Positions 8,312 through 18,424 of a DNA stretch of 64,000 nt are shown piece after piece. The position numbers and the translations under genes are program-made. Positions within the stretch are counted from its first letter, which is position 1. Each line of letters opens with the position of its first letter. The DNA is from Gp6-AA40 sp035492455. GTDB lineage: Bacteria; Acidobacteriota; Vicinamibacteria; Vicinamibacterales; UBA2999. Where the stretch lies: assembly GCA_035492455.1 (NCBI GenBank), contig DATJJE010000071.1, forward strand, positions 198,991-262,990, read 5' to 3'. The notes beneath the pieces are model-generated. The model saw only the letters and a list, made by a program, of their open reading frames with translations. It made no database searches and was not told the DNA's origin.

Positions 8312-11300
8312 CTAGTCCTCCGCGGCCTCGAGAGCGGGGATGCGCCGCACAACGAGGCTGTAAACCGTCGGCAGCACGAACAACGTCACGGCCACGGCTG
8401 TGAAGAGGCCGCTGATGATCACAACAGCGAAGGGACGCTGCGTCTCGCTGCCGACGCCTGTTGAAATCGCCATCGGCGTCAGACCGAGGATGGCGAGCAT
8501 CGCCGTCATCAACACTGCGCGGAAACGGGTTGCAGCGCCATGCGAGAGCGCCGGCAGCATTTCCTCTCCGCGCCGGCGGCGGTCATCCACGGCGCTGACC
8601 ACGAGCAGCGAGGCAAGACACACCTGACCTAGGAGTGCGATGAAGCCGACGGCCGCGCTGACGGAGAGCGGAATATGCGCGAATGCCAGGCCGAACACGC
8701 CGCCGCTCATCGCCAGCGGTGCGACGAGCAGCACAGCCGACGCACTGGCTACCGAGCCGAGCGCAGTGTAGAGCAGCGCGAACACGACCAGGAACGAGAA
8801 CGGCACGATGATGGCCAGGCGCGCGAGCGCGCGCTTCTGGTTCTCGAACTCACCGCCCCAGACCAGGAAGTTGCCCTCGGGCACGGACACGTCTCGTTTG
8901 ACCGCCGCCATCGCGTCAGCGACGACCGATCCCATATCTCGCCCTTCGATGTTGAACTTCAGTGCCAGGACGCGGCTATTCGACTCGCGGTTGATCGCGG
9001 CTTTGCCCATCGCTTTGTCGATGCGCGCGACCTCGCGCAACGGAACGTGCCCGCCGTCCGCGGCCCGGACGAGGATGTTGCCGATGCGCTCTTCATCCTC
9101 GCGCTCGGGCAGCGGGAAGATGACGCGGACTGGGACCGGCCGCTCGTTCTGCCAGTACTCCGTGGGTACGTCGCCGCCGAGCGCCGTGCGCACCACGTCC
9201 TGAGCGGCGCCGACGTTGATTCCGGCGCGTGCCAGGGCGCCGCGGTCGAGCACGATCTGCAACTGCGGAATGGTTGCGTCGCGGTAGAGGCCGAGATCGA
9301 CAACGCCTGACACTTTGGTCAGCGAGGCAACACACTTCTCGAGCGTGGTCTTCATCACGTCGAGATCCGTGCCGAAGACCTTCAGCACCACCTGGCCGCG
9401 CACACCGCTGACGGCTTCTTCGACGTTGTCCTTGATCGGCTGGGAGAAGTTGTAGCTCACGCCAGGGATCTCGGTCAGCGATGCTCGCATCGCTTCGATC
9501 AGCCGGTCCTTGTCCCAGCCGCGGCGCCACTGCTCCCTTGGCGCGATGTGGACGAAGGTCTCGCTCATGTTGACGCCTTCATCGTCGGTGCCGTCTTCCG
9601 GCCGTCCCTGTTCGCTCATGGTTTCGAGGACTTCGGGGAATTGCAGCAGCCGTCGCCGCACCTCCGTCAGGACCTCGGTGCCACGATCCAGTGCGATGCT
9701 CGGCGGCATCTCGACGAAGATCACGAGGTCGCCTTCGTCGAGCTCCGGCAGGAACTCGCTGCCCAACCGCGAGGCGACGATGCCGGTTGCCGCGAGCAGC
9801 ACGACCACAGCGCCTGCCACGGCGAGACGATGGCCTATCAACCAGCCGACCGCATGAGCGTACGCACTGCGCATGCGCACGAGGGGCGCGGGTTCGTTGA
9901 CTTCGGTGTCCTTGACGCGCAGCGCCAGCGCACAGAGCGCCGGCACGATCGTCAATGCGAACACGAGCGCCCCAAGCAGCGCGAAGCTGTAGGTCAGCGA
10001 CAGCGGACGGAAGATCCGTCCTTCTACACGCTGCAGCGTGAACACGGGAATCAGCGCGGCGATGATGATCGCCATGGCAAAAAAGGTCGGCCGCGCGACG
10101 TCGATAGCCGAGTGAATGATCAGGCCGAGCAGGTCGCGCCGGCGCTTTGGTTTTTGCGCCTGCGCCTCGTGCAGCACGTTCTCCACGAGCACCACGGCGC
10201 CGTCCACGAGGATGCCGAAATCGACAGCCCCCATCGAAATCAGATTGGCCGGTAGATGGATCAGCGTCAGACCGATGAATGCAATCAGCAGCGCCAGCGG
10301 AATCACCGACGCGACAATCAACGAGCACTTGAAGCTGCGAAGAAACAGCCACACTACTGAAATGACCAGCAGCGCGCCGAACAGCAGGTTGTGGTGCACC
10401 GTTGCAAGCGTGTGCTCGACCAGCGTCGTCCGGTCGTAGAAGGGCTCGATACGCATCCCCTTCGGCAGGATGTTCGTGTTCAGCTCGGCAACCTTCTCGT
10501 GCACCCCATCGAGTACGAGGCTCGGGTTCTCGCCACGCCGCATCAGCACGAAGCCTTCGGCGATGTTGTTCTGGAGGTTGTAGCCGACCGTGCCCAGGCG
10601 CGGCATGTGCGACAGCGTGACGCGCGACACGTCGCCGATAGTCACCGGCGTGCCGTGTTCGCTCTTGAGCACCACCGCCTGCACGTCGCGCGGATTCAGC
10701 AAGTAACCCACGCCCCGAATGGTAAGTTGCTGGTCGCCGTGCACCAGGAAGCCGCCACCGACGTTGCGGTTGGACTGTTCGAGCGCATTCGTTACGTCGG
10801 TCGTCGTCAGGTCGTGCGCAAGCAGCCGTGATGGATCCAGTTCGACATGGATTTCACGCAGGTACCCGCCAAAGGTCACCACGTCCGCGACGCCGGGAAC
10901 CTGCCGCAGGATGCGCGAGATCGTCCATTCAAGTTCCGACCGCATCTCTTCGTCGGTGTGACGATCGCTTGTGACGTGGAACTGATAGACCTCGCCGAGC
11001 GGCGTTGCTTCCGGCGCGAGCTTGACCTCGACGCCTTCCGGCAGGTCGGCCTCCTGCATCCGTTCGTTGACGATCGCTCTCGACCGGAACGGATCCGCAT
11101 TGTCGTCAAACGTGAGCGTGACAAGCGAAAGACCGAAGAGGCTTTCGCTGCGCATCAGCACCATCTGCGGCGTGCCGTTGAGCACGCGCTCCAATGGAAC
11201 TGTCACCTGTCGCTCGATTTCCTCGGGCGCCAGCCCTGCGAGCTGTGCGATCACCTGCACCTGCAGGTTCGTCACGTCGGGGAACGCTTCAACGGGAAGG

Positions 11301-11398
11301 TCGAGATAGGCCTTGACGCCGTAAGCGGCAACTGCGGCCGTGAGTGCGAGGACCGGTAGACGTTTCCTGACGCAGAACTCGATTAACCGACGGAGCAT
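8312..11398 (-). CDS. Heavy-metal efflux RND pump, CzcA/CusA family
   Basis: 1028 residues, the usual length of HME-RND proteins, with twelve predicted membrane helices and two large periplasmic loops. The transmembrane-helix-4 motif DFGILVDGAVVLVEN (Asp393, Asp399, Glu406) carries the acidic proton-relay residues that distinguish CzcA/CusA metal pumps from drug pumps. It exports divalent or monovalent metal cations across the envelope with its adaptor and TolC partners. ATG overlaps the adaptor's stop (TAATG, one-base overlap), and the stop is one base from the TolC start. The specific metal cannot be told from sequence. Confidence 0.93.
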   Translation of the reverse strand: MLRRLIEFCVRKRLPVLALTAAVAAYGVKAYLDLPVEAFPDVTNLQVQVIAQLAGLAPEEIERQVTVPLERVLNGTPQMVLMRSESLFGLSLVTLTFDDNADPFRSRAIVNERMQEADLPEGVEVKLAPEATPLGEVYQFHVTSDRHTDEEMRSELEWTISRILRQVPGVADVVTFGGYLREIHVELDPSRLLAHDLTTTDVTNALEQSNRNVGGGFLVHGDQQLTIRGVGYLLNPRDVQAVVLKSEHGTPVTIGDVSRVTLSHMPRLGTVGYNLQNNIAEGFVLMRRGENPSLVLDGVHEKVAELNTNILPKGMRIEPFYDRTTLVEHTLATVHHNLLFGALLVISVVWLFLRSFKCSLIVASVIPLALLIAFIGLTLIHLPANLISMGAVDFGILVDGAVVLVENVLHEAQAQKPKRRRDLLGLIIHSAIDVARPTFFAMAIIIAALIPVFTLQRVEGRIFRPLSLTYSFALLGALVFALTIVPALCALALRVKDTEVNEPAPLVRMRSAYAHAVGWLIGHRLAVAGAVVVLLAATGIVASRLGSEFLPELDEGDLVIFVEMPPSIALDRGTEVLTEVRRRLLQFPEVLETMSEQGRPEDGTDDEGVNMSETFVHIAPREQWRRGWDKDRLIEAMRASLTEIPGVSYNFSQPIKDNVEEAVSGVRGQVVLKVFGTDLDVMKTTLEKCVASLTKVSGVVDLGLYRDATIPQLQIVLDRGALARAGINVGAAQDVVRTALGGDVPTEYWQNERPVPVRVIFPLPEREDEERIGNILVRAADGGHVPLREVARIDKAMGKAAINRESNSRVLALKFNIEGRDMGSVVADAMAAVKRDVSVPEGNFLVWGGEFENQKRALARLAIIVPFSFLVVFALLYTALGSVASASAVLLVAPLAMSGGVFGLAFAHIPLSVSAAVGFIALLGQVCLASLLVVSAVDDRRRRGEEMLPALSHGAATRFRAVLMTAMLAILGLTPMAISTGVGSETQRPFAVVIISGLFTAVAVTLFVLPTVYSLVVRRIPALEAAED

Positions 11399-12513
11399 TA
11401 CAGGAGCTGGTCGGCCGAACCATCGAGCAGGAGCGCGCCGCGGACCACGACCTTGTCTCCTGGTGAGATACCCGAGACGATGCGCACGCGACCAGTCTCC
11501 GCGTGCGGTGCGACGACAACGGGACGTCGGACGAACGTGAGCGGATCCTTTTCGACGTAGACGAACGACTCCTTGCCGTCCTTGATGAGGACCGCTTCGG
11601 TCGGCAGTGTGAGATCGGTTGCCACGCCGTCAATCTGGACGCGTCCGTACATGCCAGGTCGCAGCTCTCCCGGTGCGTGCTCAACCGCGATGCGAACGGG
11701 AGCGGTCCGAAGGCCTGTGGCGACGACCGTGCCGATCGACGCGACATGACCCTCAAGCATCCCATTCACGGACGAGAGCTGCACGTGCGCGCGAGCCGCG
11801 TCGCGTACGAGCGACAGGTCCCGTTCGAACACATCCGCGACGATCCAGATCGCCGACGGGTCGCCGACCTCGACGACAGGCTCGCTGCCTTTCTGTACCG
11901 TCATGCCGACATTCGCCCGCCGGCCGATGACGGTGCCGCTGATTGGCGAGCGGAGGACGACGGCCGTGCCGCTGCCCATGCCGATAAACGCGACATCGGC
12001 CTGGACGCGCGAGAGTTCTGCCTCGAGCTCCGATACACGCGTTTCCGCGGCGATGCGTTCGCGTTCGGTGCCGACGCCCTGCTGCAGCATGCGATTCTGG
12101 CGATCGAGCGCGCTGCGTGCCTCGCGCAGCGACGCGGTCGCCGACTCGACGGCAGCGCGCATCTCGGCGGCGTCCGGGCAGTCGAGGGTCAGCAGCGCGT
12201 CGCCTTCGCTCACCCGCTGGCCGATTTGAACACTGACCTTGACGATCCGTCCGTCGAGCGGCGCGCCAAGCTGCGACACCGCGCCGTCGCGGAAATCCAC
12301 GCGCGCGGGAGCGCTGACCGATTCACCGCTCTTCGCGCCCGATACCGTCTCGGTCGCGATGAACGGCCGCGAGGCTTCACGGATGTGAACGAACCCGTCA
12401 TCGTGCAAAGGAGGGATTTCGCGCGGCGGGCGTTCGGCGGCGGCGGGCGCGGAGCAGGCGGCAAGAGGGTGAACGATCAGAGGGCAGATCACGATCCATA
12501 CGCTGGCACGCAT
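11398..12513 (-). CDS. RND efflux periplasmic adaptor lipoprotein, CzcB/CusB family
   Basis: 371 residues. The N-terminus has a lipobox (HPLAACS), so it is probably lipid-anchored. The order is barrel-sandwich/lipoyl half (GAPLDGRIVKVSVQIGQRVS), alpha-helical hairpin (about residues 120-175), second lipoyl half (RSPISGTVIGRRANVGMTV), beta-barrel and membrane-proximal domain. It bridges the CzcA-like pump and the TolC-like channel. First gene of the operon. ATG 12513 is given; a TTG at 12531 is possible. No metal-responsive regulator (CzcR, CusR, MerR, ArsR) is adjacent. Confidence 0.88.
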   Translation of the reverse strand: MRASVWIVICPLIVHPLAACSAPAAAERPPREIPPLHDDGFVHIREASRPFIATETVSGAKSGESVSAPARVDFRDGAVSQLGAPLDGRIVKVSVQIGQRVSEGDALLTLDCPDAAEMRAAVESATASLREARSALDRQNRMLQQGVGTERERIAAETRVSELEAELSRVQADVAFIGMGSGTAVVLRSPISGTVIGRRANVGMTVQKGSEPVVEVGDPSAIWIVADVFERDLSLVRDAARAHVQLSSVNGMLEGHVASIGTVVATGLRTAPVRIAVEHAPGELRPGMYGRVQIDGVATDLTLPTEAVLIKDGKESFVYVEKDPLTFVRRPVVVAPHAETGRVRIVSGISPGDKVVVRGALLLDGSADQLL

Positions 12514-12662
12514 GTACCGCTGCGAGCGCAAACCTCAGTCCAGATCGATGCGGCGATCACCCTTGTGTTTTCCACCACTTACAAGGAATTGGCTCGTCTC
12601 TTTGGCCGCACAACTGACCCACCCGGGCAATCCCGCCACAGCACGTAGGTCAGAATCAGGCG

Positions 12663-13985
12663 GTGAGCCGGATTCTGATCACGAGCTGGGGATCGTACGG
12701 CGACGTGTATCCGTACGTCGGGCTGGCGCTCGCGTTGAGGGCGGCCGGGCATCATCCTGTGATCGTGATGCCCGAGTTCTATCGTCCGCTCCTGGAATCG
12801 CTCGAGTTCGAGTTCCATTCCGCTGGTCCGGCGATCGATCCGAGCGATCGTGCACTCGTCGAGCGCGTCATGGATCCAGTCCGCGGGTCCGATGTGCTGC
12901 TGAGAGGCATCCTGATGCCGGCCCTGCGAGCCGACTACGAGGCGCTCGATGCCGTCGCGCGTGACGTTGACGTGATGGTGACGCATCCCATCACATTTGC
13001 CGCGCCAGTCATTGCACAGGCACGCCAGCTGCCCTGGATCTCGACGGTGCTTGCGCCGATGTCGTTCTTCTCGCCGACGGACATTCCCGTGCTCGCCCCG
13101 GCACCATTTCTGGCGCACCTCTCCCACTTCGGCCCGTGGTATGGCCGTGCAGTCGCCAGTCTCGTGCGCCGCTCCACGCGTAGCTGGATGAAGCCAGTGT
13201 TCGACTTGCGGCGCGACCTTCGACTACCGCCCGGCGCTCATCCACTGTTTGAAGGACAGTTCTCCCCGACGCTGACGCTCGCGCTCTTCTCGCGCGCACT
13301 CGCGGACCCGCAGCCCGACTGGCCGGCAAACGTCGTGGTGACCGGATTCGTTTTCTACAACGGCACAGAGACGCACCTCGTGCCGGATCTCGAAGCATTC
13401 CTCAACGCAGGCTCGCCGCCGGTCGTGTTCACGCTCGGGACGTCAGCAGTGGTAGCGGCAGGACGGTTCTACGACGAGAGCGTCGAGGCGGTCAGACGGG
13501 TCGGTGTTCGTGCGGTGCTGCTGACCGGCGGCTTCGAACAAAACCGTCCGCACGGAACGCTTCCTCCGGGGGTGCTGCTCGTCGATCGAGCGCCTCACCA
13601 GTTGCTGTTTCCGCGCGCCGCGGCGATCGTCCACCAGGGTGGTGCGGGAACGCTGGCGCAGGCCCTCCGCGCCGGCAAGCCCATGCTCGTCGTTCCGCAC
13701 GCCCACGACCAGCCCGACAACGCGGCGCGCGTCGTACGGCGCGGTGTCGCGCGGATGGTACTGCCCCGGAAGTATCGTGGTGTGCGCGTCGCGCGCGAAC
13801 TCGATCGGCTGCTCACGGATAGCGCGATGGCAACGCGTGCTGCCGAGGTCGCTGAGCTTGTGCGCGGCGAAGGTGGAGCGGCGGCTGCGGCCGCCGCGAT
13901 TGAACACGCTTGTGCTACTCTCGTGCGCGGCAACGCGAACGACTCACGGGACGTTTCTCAATCAAGGAGAGAGCTCGATGCGTAA
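12663..13985 (+). CDS. GT1-type glycosyltransferase (UGT/MGT-like)
   Basis: 440 residues with the two Rossmann halves of a GT-B enzyme. The N-terminal ITSWGSYGDVYPYVGLA loop and the C-terminal donor-site block VDRAPHQLLFPRAAAIVHQGGAGT and VVPHAHDQPDNAARV match the macrolide/sterol/rhamnolipid glycosyltransferase signature. It likely transfers a nucleotide-activated sugar to a small lipophilic acceptor in the cytoplasm. Start GTG 12663. It overlaps the following secreted-protein gene by eight bases. Confidence 0.87.
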   Translation: MSRILITSWGSYGDVYPYVGLALALRAAGHHPVIVMPEFYRPLLESLEFEFHSAGPAIDPSDRALVERVMDPVRGSDVLLRGILMPALRADYEALDAVARDVDVMVTHPITFAAPVIAQARQLPWISTVLAPMSFFSPTDIPVLAPAPFLAHLSHFGPWYGRAVASLVRRSTRSWMKPVFDLRRDLRLPPGAHPLFEGQFSPTLTLALFSRALADPQPDWPANVVVTGFVFYNGTETHLVPDLEAFLNAGSPPVVFTLGTSAVVAAGRFYDESVEAVRRVGVRAVLLTGGFEQNRPHGTLPPGVLLVDRAPHQLLFPRAAAIVHQGGAGTLAQALRAGKPMLVVPHAHDQPDNAARVVRRGVARMVLPRKYRGVRVARELDRLLTDSAMATRAAEVAELVRGEGGAAAAAAAIEHACATLVRGNANDSRDVSQSRRELDA

Positions 13986-14721
13986 GCACACAACTATTGT
14001 TTTGGCGCTCGCGCTGTCGGCGCTCGTTGCGACAGCCACCTTCGGTCAAGGTGGTGGCGGCGGTCAGCGAGGCGGCGGTGGCGGGGCACCAGGCGGCGGC
14101 GGCCAGGGTGGCGGCGGCGCTCGTGGTCCTCAGCAGCCGATGAGTTTTTTCATCACCAGTGTGGGTAAAGGCGACGGCGCGAACTACGGCGGTGTCGCCG
14201 GCGCGGATGCGTATTGTCAGCAGATGGCGACCGCTGCGGGGCGTGGCGGAGCGACGTGGCACGCCTACCTGAGCACGCAGGGACCAGGCGCCGTGAACGC
14301 GCGCGATCGCATCGGCAGGGGCCCCTGGTACAACGCAAGGGGCCAGATTATCGCAATGGACCTCGGCGTGCTGCACGGCGACACCATTGATCAGGCCCGG
14401 GTCGGCAACGCCATGGGCAAGCAGATCTCGCTTACCGAGAAGGGCACGGTCAACAACGGCGTGGGTGACATGCCGAACACGCACGACATCCTCACGGGTT
14501 CGCGCCCGGACGGCACGGCGTATACCGACGGCATGGACCACACCTGCAACAACTACATGAGCAACGCCGACGGCATGGGGCAGGTGCAGCTCGGACACTC
14601 GGATAAGCAGGGTGGCAACAACAGCTCGTGGAATTCGGCGCACGGCAGCCGTGGCTGCAGCCAGCCGAACCTCGTTGCGACCGGCGGCGCAGGGCTGTTG
14701 TACTGCTTCGCCGTGAACTAG
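13978..14721 (+). CDS. Secreted lectin-like protein with glycine-rich linker (DUF1554-like)
   Basis: 247 residues: signal peptide (MRKHTTIVLALALSALVAT), a low-complexity Gly-rich stretch at about residues 22-50 and a globular domain beginning SFFITSVGKGDGANYGGV. The motif GGVAGADAYCQQMA and the paired cysteines (YCQ, HTCNN, RGCSQ, YCFAV) resemble the DUF1554/endostatin-like fold of surface proteins. A strong aaggagag site precedes ATG 13978, inside the end of the glycosyltransferase gene. Probably extracellular or surface-bound; ligand unknown. Confidence 0.75.
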   Translation: MRKHTTIVLALALSALVATATFGQGGGGGQRGGGGGAPGGGGQGGGGARGPQQPMSFFITSVGKGDGANYGGVAGADAYCQQMATAAGRGGATWHAYLSTQGPGAVNARDRIGRGPWYNARGQIIAMDLGVLHGDTIDQARVGNAMGKQISLTEKGTVNNGVGDMPNTHDILTGSRPDGTAYTDGMDHTCNNYMSNADGMGQVQLGHSDKQGGNNSSWNSAHGSRGCSQPNLVATGGAGLLYCFAVN

Positions 14722-14724
14722 GAA

Positions 14725-14793
14725 GATCCAAGTTCCACGTTCCAAGTTCCAAGATCCAATTCGTATTGGGATTTGGAGCTTGGAGCTTGGAGC
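14725..14793. repeat. Tandem/inverted short repeats (ttccaag / cttggag)
   Basis: The left half (14725-14759) repeats gatccaagttcc-like units on one strand and the right half (14772-14793) repeats cttggag three times, so the two halves are partly complementary and could fold into a hairpin between convergent stop codons. AT-richer than the flanking genes. Similar junction repeats with other sequences lie near 19579, 25196, 34707 and 39086. Confidence 0.6.
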
Positions 14794-17199
14794 TTAGGCC
14801 ATAGCCACCGCAGCGGCCATTACCCGATCAATCACCTCGAACAATTCAACGGGTTTCACCGGCTTGGCGACGTAGCCGTCCATGTCGGCGTCGAGACAGC
14901 GCTGACGGTCTCCCTGCATGGCGTGTGCGGTGAGCGCGATGATCGGCACGCGCCCGCTGGCGGTCTCACGCTCGCGTTTACGGATCAGGGTCGTCGCCTC
15001 GAAGCCGTCCATCTCCGGCATCTGCAGATCCATCAGCACCAGGTCGAATGAATCGCGCAACATGGTTTCGCACGCTTCGCGGCCGTTGGCCACGAGGATC
15101 GGCGTGTGGCCACGCCGCTCGAGCAGATGCTGGGCGAGCTTCTGGTTGACGGGGTTGTCTTCCGCGACGAGTACGCGCAGGCGTCGCGCTGCACGCATCG
15201 GCGTGACCGCGGGCGCCGCTGGCTCCTGATCCACGCACACACGCGACCCGATGACCGTGCGAATCGCTTCGAGCAGCGCCTGTTGACCGACAGGCTTGAC
15301 GAGAAAGCCATTGATCACCGTCGCATGCGCGCTGTCCTGCGGCTGGTCCGCCGATGTCAGCAGGAGCATCGGCGTTGTCGCGCATGTTGTTGACTGACGC
15401 AGAGAGGCAGCAACTTGAAGCCCTGACGTTCCCGCGATGTTCATGTCGATGAGCGCCAGGGAAAAGGCGCGCGGCGCGGATTGAACAACGCGTGCCGCCT
15501 CCTCTGCGTCGCCGATCGCGACCGCCTGCATCCCCCAGCTTGAAAGCAATTCGACGAGAATTCTCCGGTTCGTCGCGTTGTCGTCTACGACGAGCGCCGG
15601 TAGATTCACCAGTTCGTCGGGGCGCGGCAAAAATCGCGGCGCGATGACCTGAGCACTGATCGGCAGCGTGACGACGAAGTGGAAGGCACTGCCACGGTGC
15701 GGCTCGCTTTCCACCCATATGCGGCCGCCCATCAGCTCCACGAGCTGCTGGCAGATGGTGAGGCCGAGGCCGGTGCCGCCGTACTGGCGCGTCGTCGAGC
15801 CATCGCCCTGAGTGAAGGCTTTGAAGATCGTCGCCTGCTTCTCGGGCGAGATACCGATGCCGGTGTCGATCACGCTGAAGCGCAGCGTGGCCTGGCCGTC
15901 CTCGCGCAGTCGGGTTCGTTCGACGCGCAGGAGAATCTCTCCGCGATCCGTGAATTTGACCGCGTTGCTGGTCAGGTTCACGAGTATTTGCCGCAGCCGG
16001 TGCGGATCGCCGACCAGCGAATCAGGGACGGAGGGCCGCACGTCGACCATCAGCTCGCACCTCTTCTCGTGTGCGCGCAGCGCGAACGGCTTGAGGGTTT
16101 CGTCGAGCATCTGCCGCACGGAGAAATCGATCGACTCCATGTGCAGCTTGCCGGCCTCGATCTTTGAGAAATCGAGGACGTCGTTGAGGATGAGGAGCAG
16201 CGTTTCCGCCGAGCGGTGCACCGTCTGCAGATAATCGCGCTGCACAGCGCTGAGCGGCGTATTCAGCGCCAGCTCGGTCATGCCGATGATGCCGTTCATC
16301 GGCGTGCGAATCTCGTGGCTCATGTTCGCGAGGAACTCGCTCTTGGCGCGGTTCGCGTCTTCGGCCGCGTCTTTCGCGCGCAGCAGCGCCGCGATCGCCT
16401 GTTCGCGCTCCTGTGACAGCGTCTTTAGATCCGTCGCCATTTGATTCAGGCTGTGCGCGAGCTCGCCGAAGTCATCGCTGCGCGGCAGGGCAATCATCGT
16501 GTTCCAGTCGCCGGCGCCGATGCGGATGGCGCCGCGCTGCAGCATGCGCAGCCGCCGCGCGACGGATTCTGCCATCGTCACGGCGCCCACCATGATGAAC
16601 AGAGCGCATGCGATGAGCCAGGCAATCGTCAGATTATTCGTACGGCCTGTTGCCTCGATCATCGCGGCGTTCTGTCCCAGGAGAATCCGCCGCCGCTCCG
16701 CCGTGATGCGATCGACAATGGCCACGAAATCGCGTCCCGCGGCTTCGAAATCCTGATGCCGCTGCACAATCGACGGTCCGCGCGCGCCATCCGAGCGCAG
16801 GCCGACGCCGAGCGCCTTGATGCGCTCGCTCGCGCGCTGCATATCGGCGATTTCGGCACGATCCCACCCGGCGCGTTCCCACACGACACGAATCTGGTCG
16901 AGGCTGCTGTTGAGATCGCTGGTGGCCGCCACGATTTCATTCTCTTCGTCGTGCATCCGTGCGGCGTTCCGAACCGGATCTTCCAGTCGGAACAGCCCGT
17001 AATCGGTAGCCGCGGAGATGATGCGAAGTCCAGAGAACTTGATGGCGTAGAGTTGCTGGATGACGGGCCCGGCGTTGAGCAGTGTCTCGCGCTGCGTCGC
17101 GCGGACGCGCCGGCCGTTCGCGATCCCGAGATAGCCCGCCGAGCCGATCAGCGCGATGCTTACGGCGGCAAAGAGGAGGAGACGGGTACGAATGCGCAT
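14794..17199 (-). CDS. Hybrid sensor histidine kinase with two receiver domains
   Basis: 801 residues from ATG 17199. Order: TM1 (about 8-25), periplasmic helical sensor (30-185, with a four-helix-bundle look), TM2 (191-210), HAMP (211-262), HisKA with His295 (SHEIRTPMNG), HATPase_c (N-box NLTSNAVKF, DTGIGI, GGTGLGL), receiver 1 (VVDDNATNRR; Asp585) and receiver 2 (VAEDNPVNQK; Asp724 in LVLMDLQMPEMDG). BarA/TorS-like layout but without an HPt domain, so phosphate must pass to a separate HPt protein. Stands alone, flanked by aguA. Signal unknown. Confidence 0.92.
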   Translation of the reverse strand: MRIRTRLLLFAAVSIALIGSAGYLGIANGRRVRATQRETLLNAGPVIQQLYAIKFSGLRIISAATDYGLFRLEDPVRNAARMHDEENEIVAATSDLNSSLDQIRVVWERAGWDRAEIADMQRASERIKALGVGLRSDGARGPSIVQRHQDFEAAGRDFVAIVDRITAERRRILLGQNAAMIEATGRTNNLTIAWLIACALFIMVGAVTMAESVARRLRMLQRGAIRIGAGDWNTMIALPRSDDFGELAHSLNQMATDLKTLSQEREQAIAALLRAKDAAEDANRAKSEFLANMSHEIRTPMNGIIGMTELALNTPLSAVQRDYLQTVHRSAETLLLILNDVLDFSKIEAGKLHMESIDFSVRQMLDETLKPFALRAHEKRCELMVDVRPSVPDSLVGDPHRLRQILVNLTSNAVKFTDRGEILLRVERTRLREDGQATLRFSVIDTGIGISPEKQATIFKAFTQGDGSTTRQYGGTGLGLTICQQLVELMGGRIWVESEPHRGSAFHFVVTLPISAQVIAPRFLPRPDELVNLPALVVDDNATNRRILVELLSSWGMQAVAIGDAEEAARVVQSAPRAFSLALIDMNIAGTSGLQVAASLRQSTTCATTPMLLLTSADQPQDSAHATVINGFLVKPVGQQALLEAIRTVIGSRVCVDQEPAAPAVTPMRAARRLRVLVAEDNPVNQKLAQHLLERRGHTPILVANGREACETMLRDSFDLVLMDLQMPEMDGFEATTLIRKRERETASGRVPIIALTAHAMQGDRQRCLDADMDGYVAKPVKPVELFEVIDRVMAAAVAMA

Positions 17200-17293
17200 C
17201 GGGGAAACCGTGCGCACGGTGCAGCATCCGTTCCGCGGTGATGCAGGCGGAAGCGTGTGGAACTGGTAAGAAATCGTGCGCCGCGCACGCCGA

Positions 17294-18379
17294 TCAGCGT
17301 GCAACCGTGCGGATACGCCCGTCCGTCGCTGCCGGCTCCTGCTGCGTCAAACAATGGAGCGTCCCGAGGCCCCACACCAGATCCACGGCGTGAATCCCGA
17401 CGACGTGCCGGTCGGGCATGAGCGACGCCAGGGTAGTGAGCGCGCTGCGGTCGCTCGGGTCGTTGAACGTCGGCACAATCACAACGTCATTCGCAATATA
17501 AAAGTTTGCGTAGCTGGCGGGCAGGCGTTCGCCCTTCATGATCACGGGCCGGGGGAATGGAAGCTTGACGATGCGCAACGGCCGAGTACCGGCGCGTGCC
17601 ACCTGCTCGAGTCGTTTGAGATTGTCGATCGAGCGCGCGTGATTCTCGTCGGCGGGGTCGTCTTCGACCGCGAGCACGATGGTATCCGGCGCGACGAACC
17701 GTGCGACATCGTCGACGTGACCGTGCGTGTCGTCGCCCACGCACCCTTCGCCAAGCCAGATCGTCTGCGTGATGCCGAGCCAATCGCCGAAAATCCGCTC
17801 GTAATCGGCGCGCGTGAGGCCCGGATTCCGTACCTGCACGTCGCTGAGCAGCCATTCTTCGGTCACGAGCATCAACCCTTCGCCGTTGACCTCGATGCCG
17901 CCGCCCTCGAGCACGATCCGCTCCCCTCGACTCGCTCCGCTCGCTCGAGGCGAGCCAGCAGGGCGTGTTGGCTCAACGCGCGCAAGTCCCGTGATGCGGG
18001 CCATCGCTTCGCCGACGTGGATGTCGCGCTGCCAGTTGTCATATTTCGCCCAGCCGTTGAACGCCCAGTTCACCAGAACGACACGGCCCTCGTCGTCGAT
18101 CGCCGCCGTTGGCGCCGAGTCGCGCAGCCACACGCGGTCGGTTGGCACGAGGTGAAGCCCGACGCGGTCGGCGCGCACGGCGTGTGCATCGATTGCCGCC
18201 TGTGCGTCCGCCAAGACTGCCGCATCGTGGCAGAGCACCTCAATCTGCTCGTGGTTGGCGAGGACGCGGACGATCTCCGCGTAGACCCACGGGATTGATC
18301 CCAGCTTGCCCGGCCAGTCGGGTTCGTGATGCGGCCAGGCGATCCATGTCGCCCGATGAGGTGCCCACTCCGCGGGCAT
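17294..18379 (-). CDS. aguA: Agmatine deiminase
   Basis: 361 residues. Converts agmatine to N-carbamoylputrescine and ammonia. It starts MPAEWAPHRATWIAWPH, typical of the family, and has the His-Asp region GDDTHGHVDDVARF and the catalytic Cys in GTLHCLTQQEPA near the C-terminus. ATG 18379 fits homologues best; GTG 18394 is an alternative. It follows the N-carbamoylputrescine amidase gene after about 45 bases on the same strand, so the pair makes putrescine from agmatine. No arginine decarboxylase is in the window. Confidence 0.94.
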   Translation of the reverse strand: MPAEWAPHRATWIAWPHHEPDWPGKLGSIPWVYAEIVRVLANHEQIEVLCHDAAVLADAQAAIDAHAVRADRVGLHLVPTDRVWLRDSAPTAAIDDEGRVVLVNWAFNGWAKYDNWQRDIHVGEAMARITGLARVEPTRPAGSPRASGASRGERIVLEGGGIEVNGEGLMLVTEEWLLSDVQVRNPGLTRADYERIFGDWLGITQTIWLGEGCVGDDTHGHVDDVARFVAPDTIVLAVEDDPADENHARSIDNLKRLEQVARAGTRPLRIVKLPFPRPVIMKGERLPASYANFYIANDVVIVPTFNDPSDRSALTTLASLMPDRHVVGIHAVDLVWGLGTLHCLTQQEPAATDGRIRTVAR

Positions 18380-18424
18380 GCGTAAGCGCTTCACGCTTCT
18401 GAGTTCTCGCTGCTCAGTTCGTGT

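Noticed and set aside
9548..10255. Long plus-strand frames opposite the RND pump
   Set aside because: High-GC antisense shadows with Arg/His/Asp-rich products; the minus-strand pump is full length with all motifs.
12532..12662. Small frames between adaptor and glycosyltransferase genes
   Set aside because: Short products without recognisable sequence; the interval is better read as a divergent promoter region, though no clear -10/-35 pair could be assigned.
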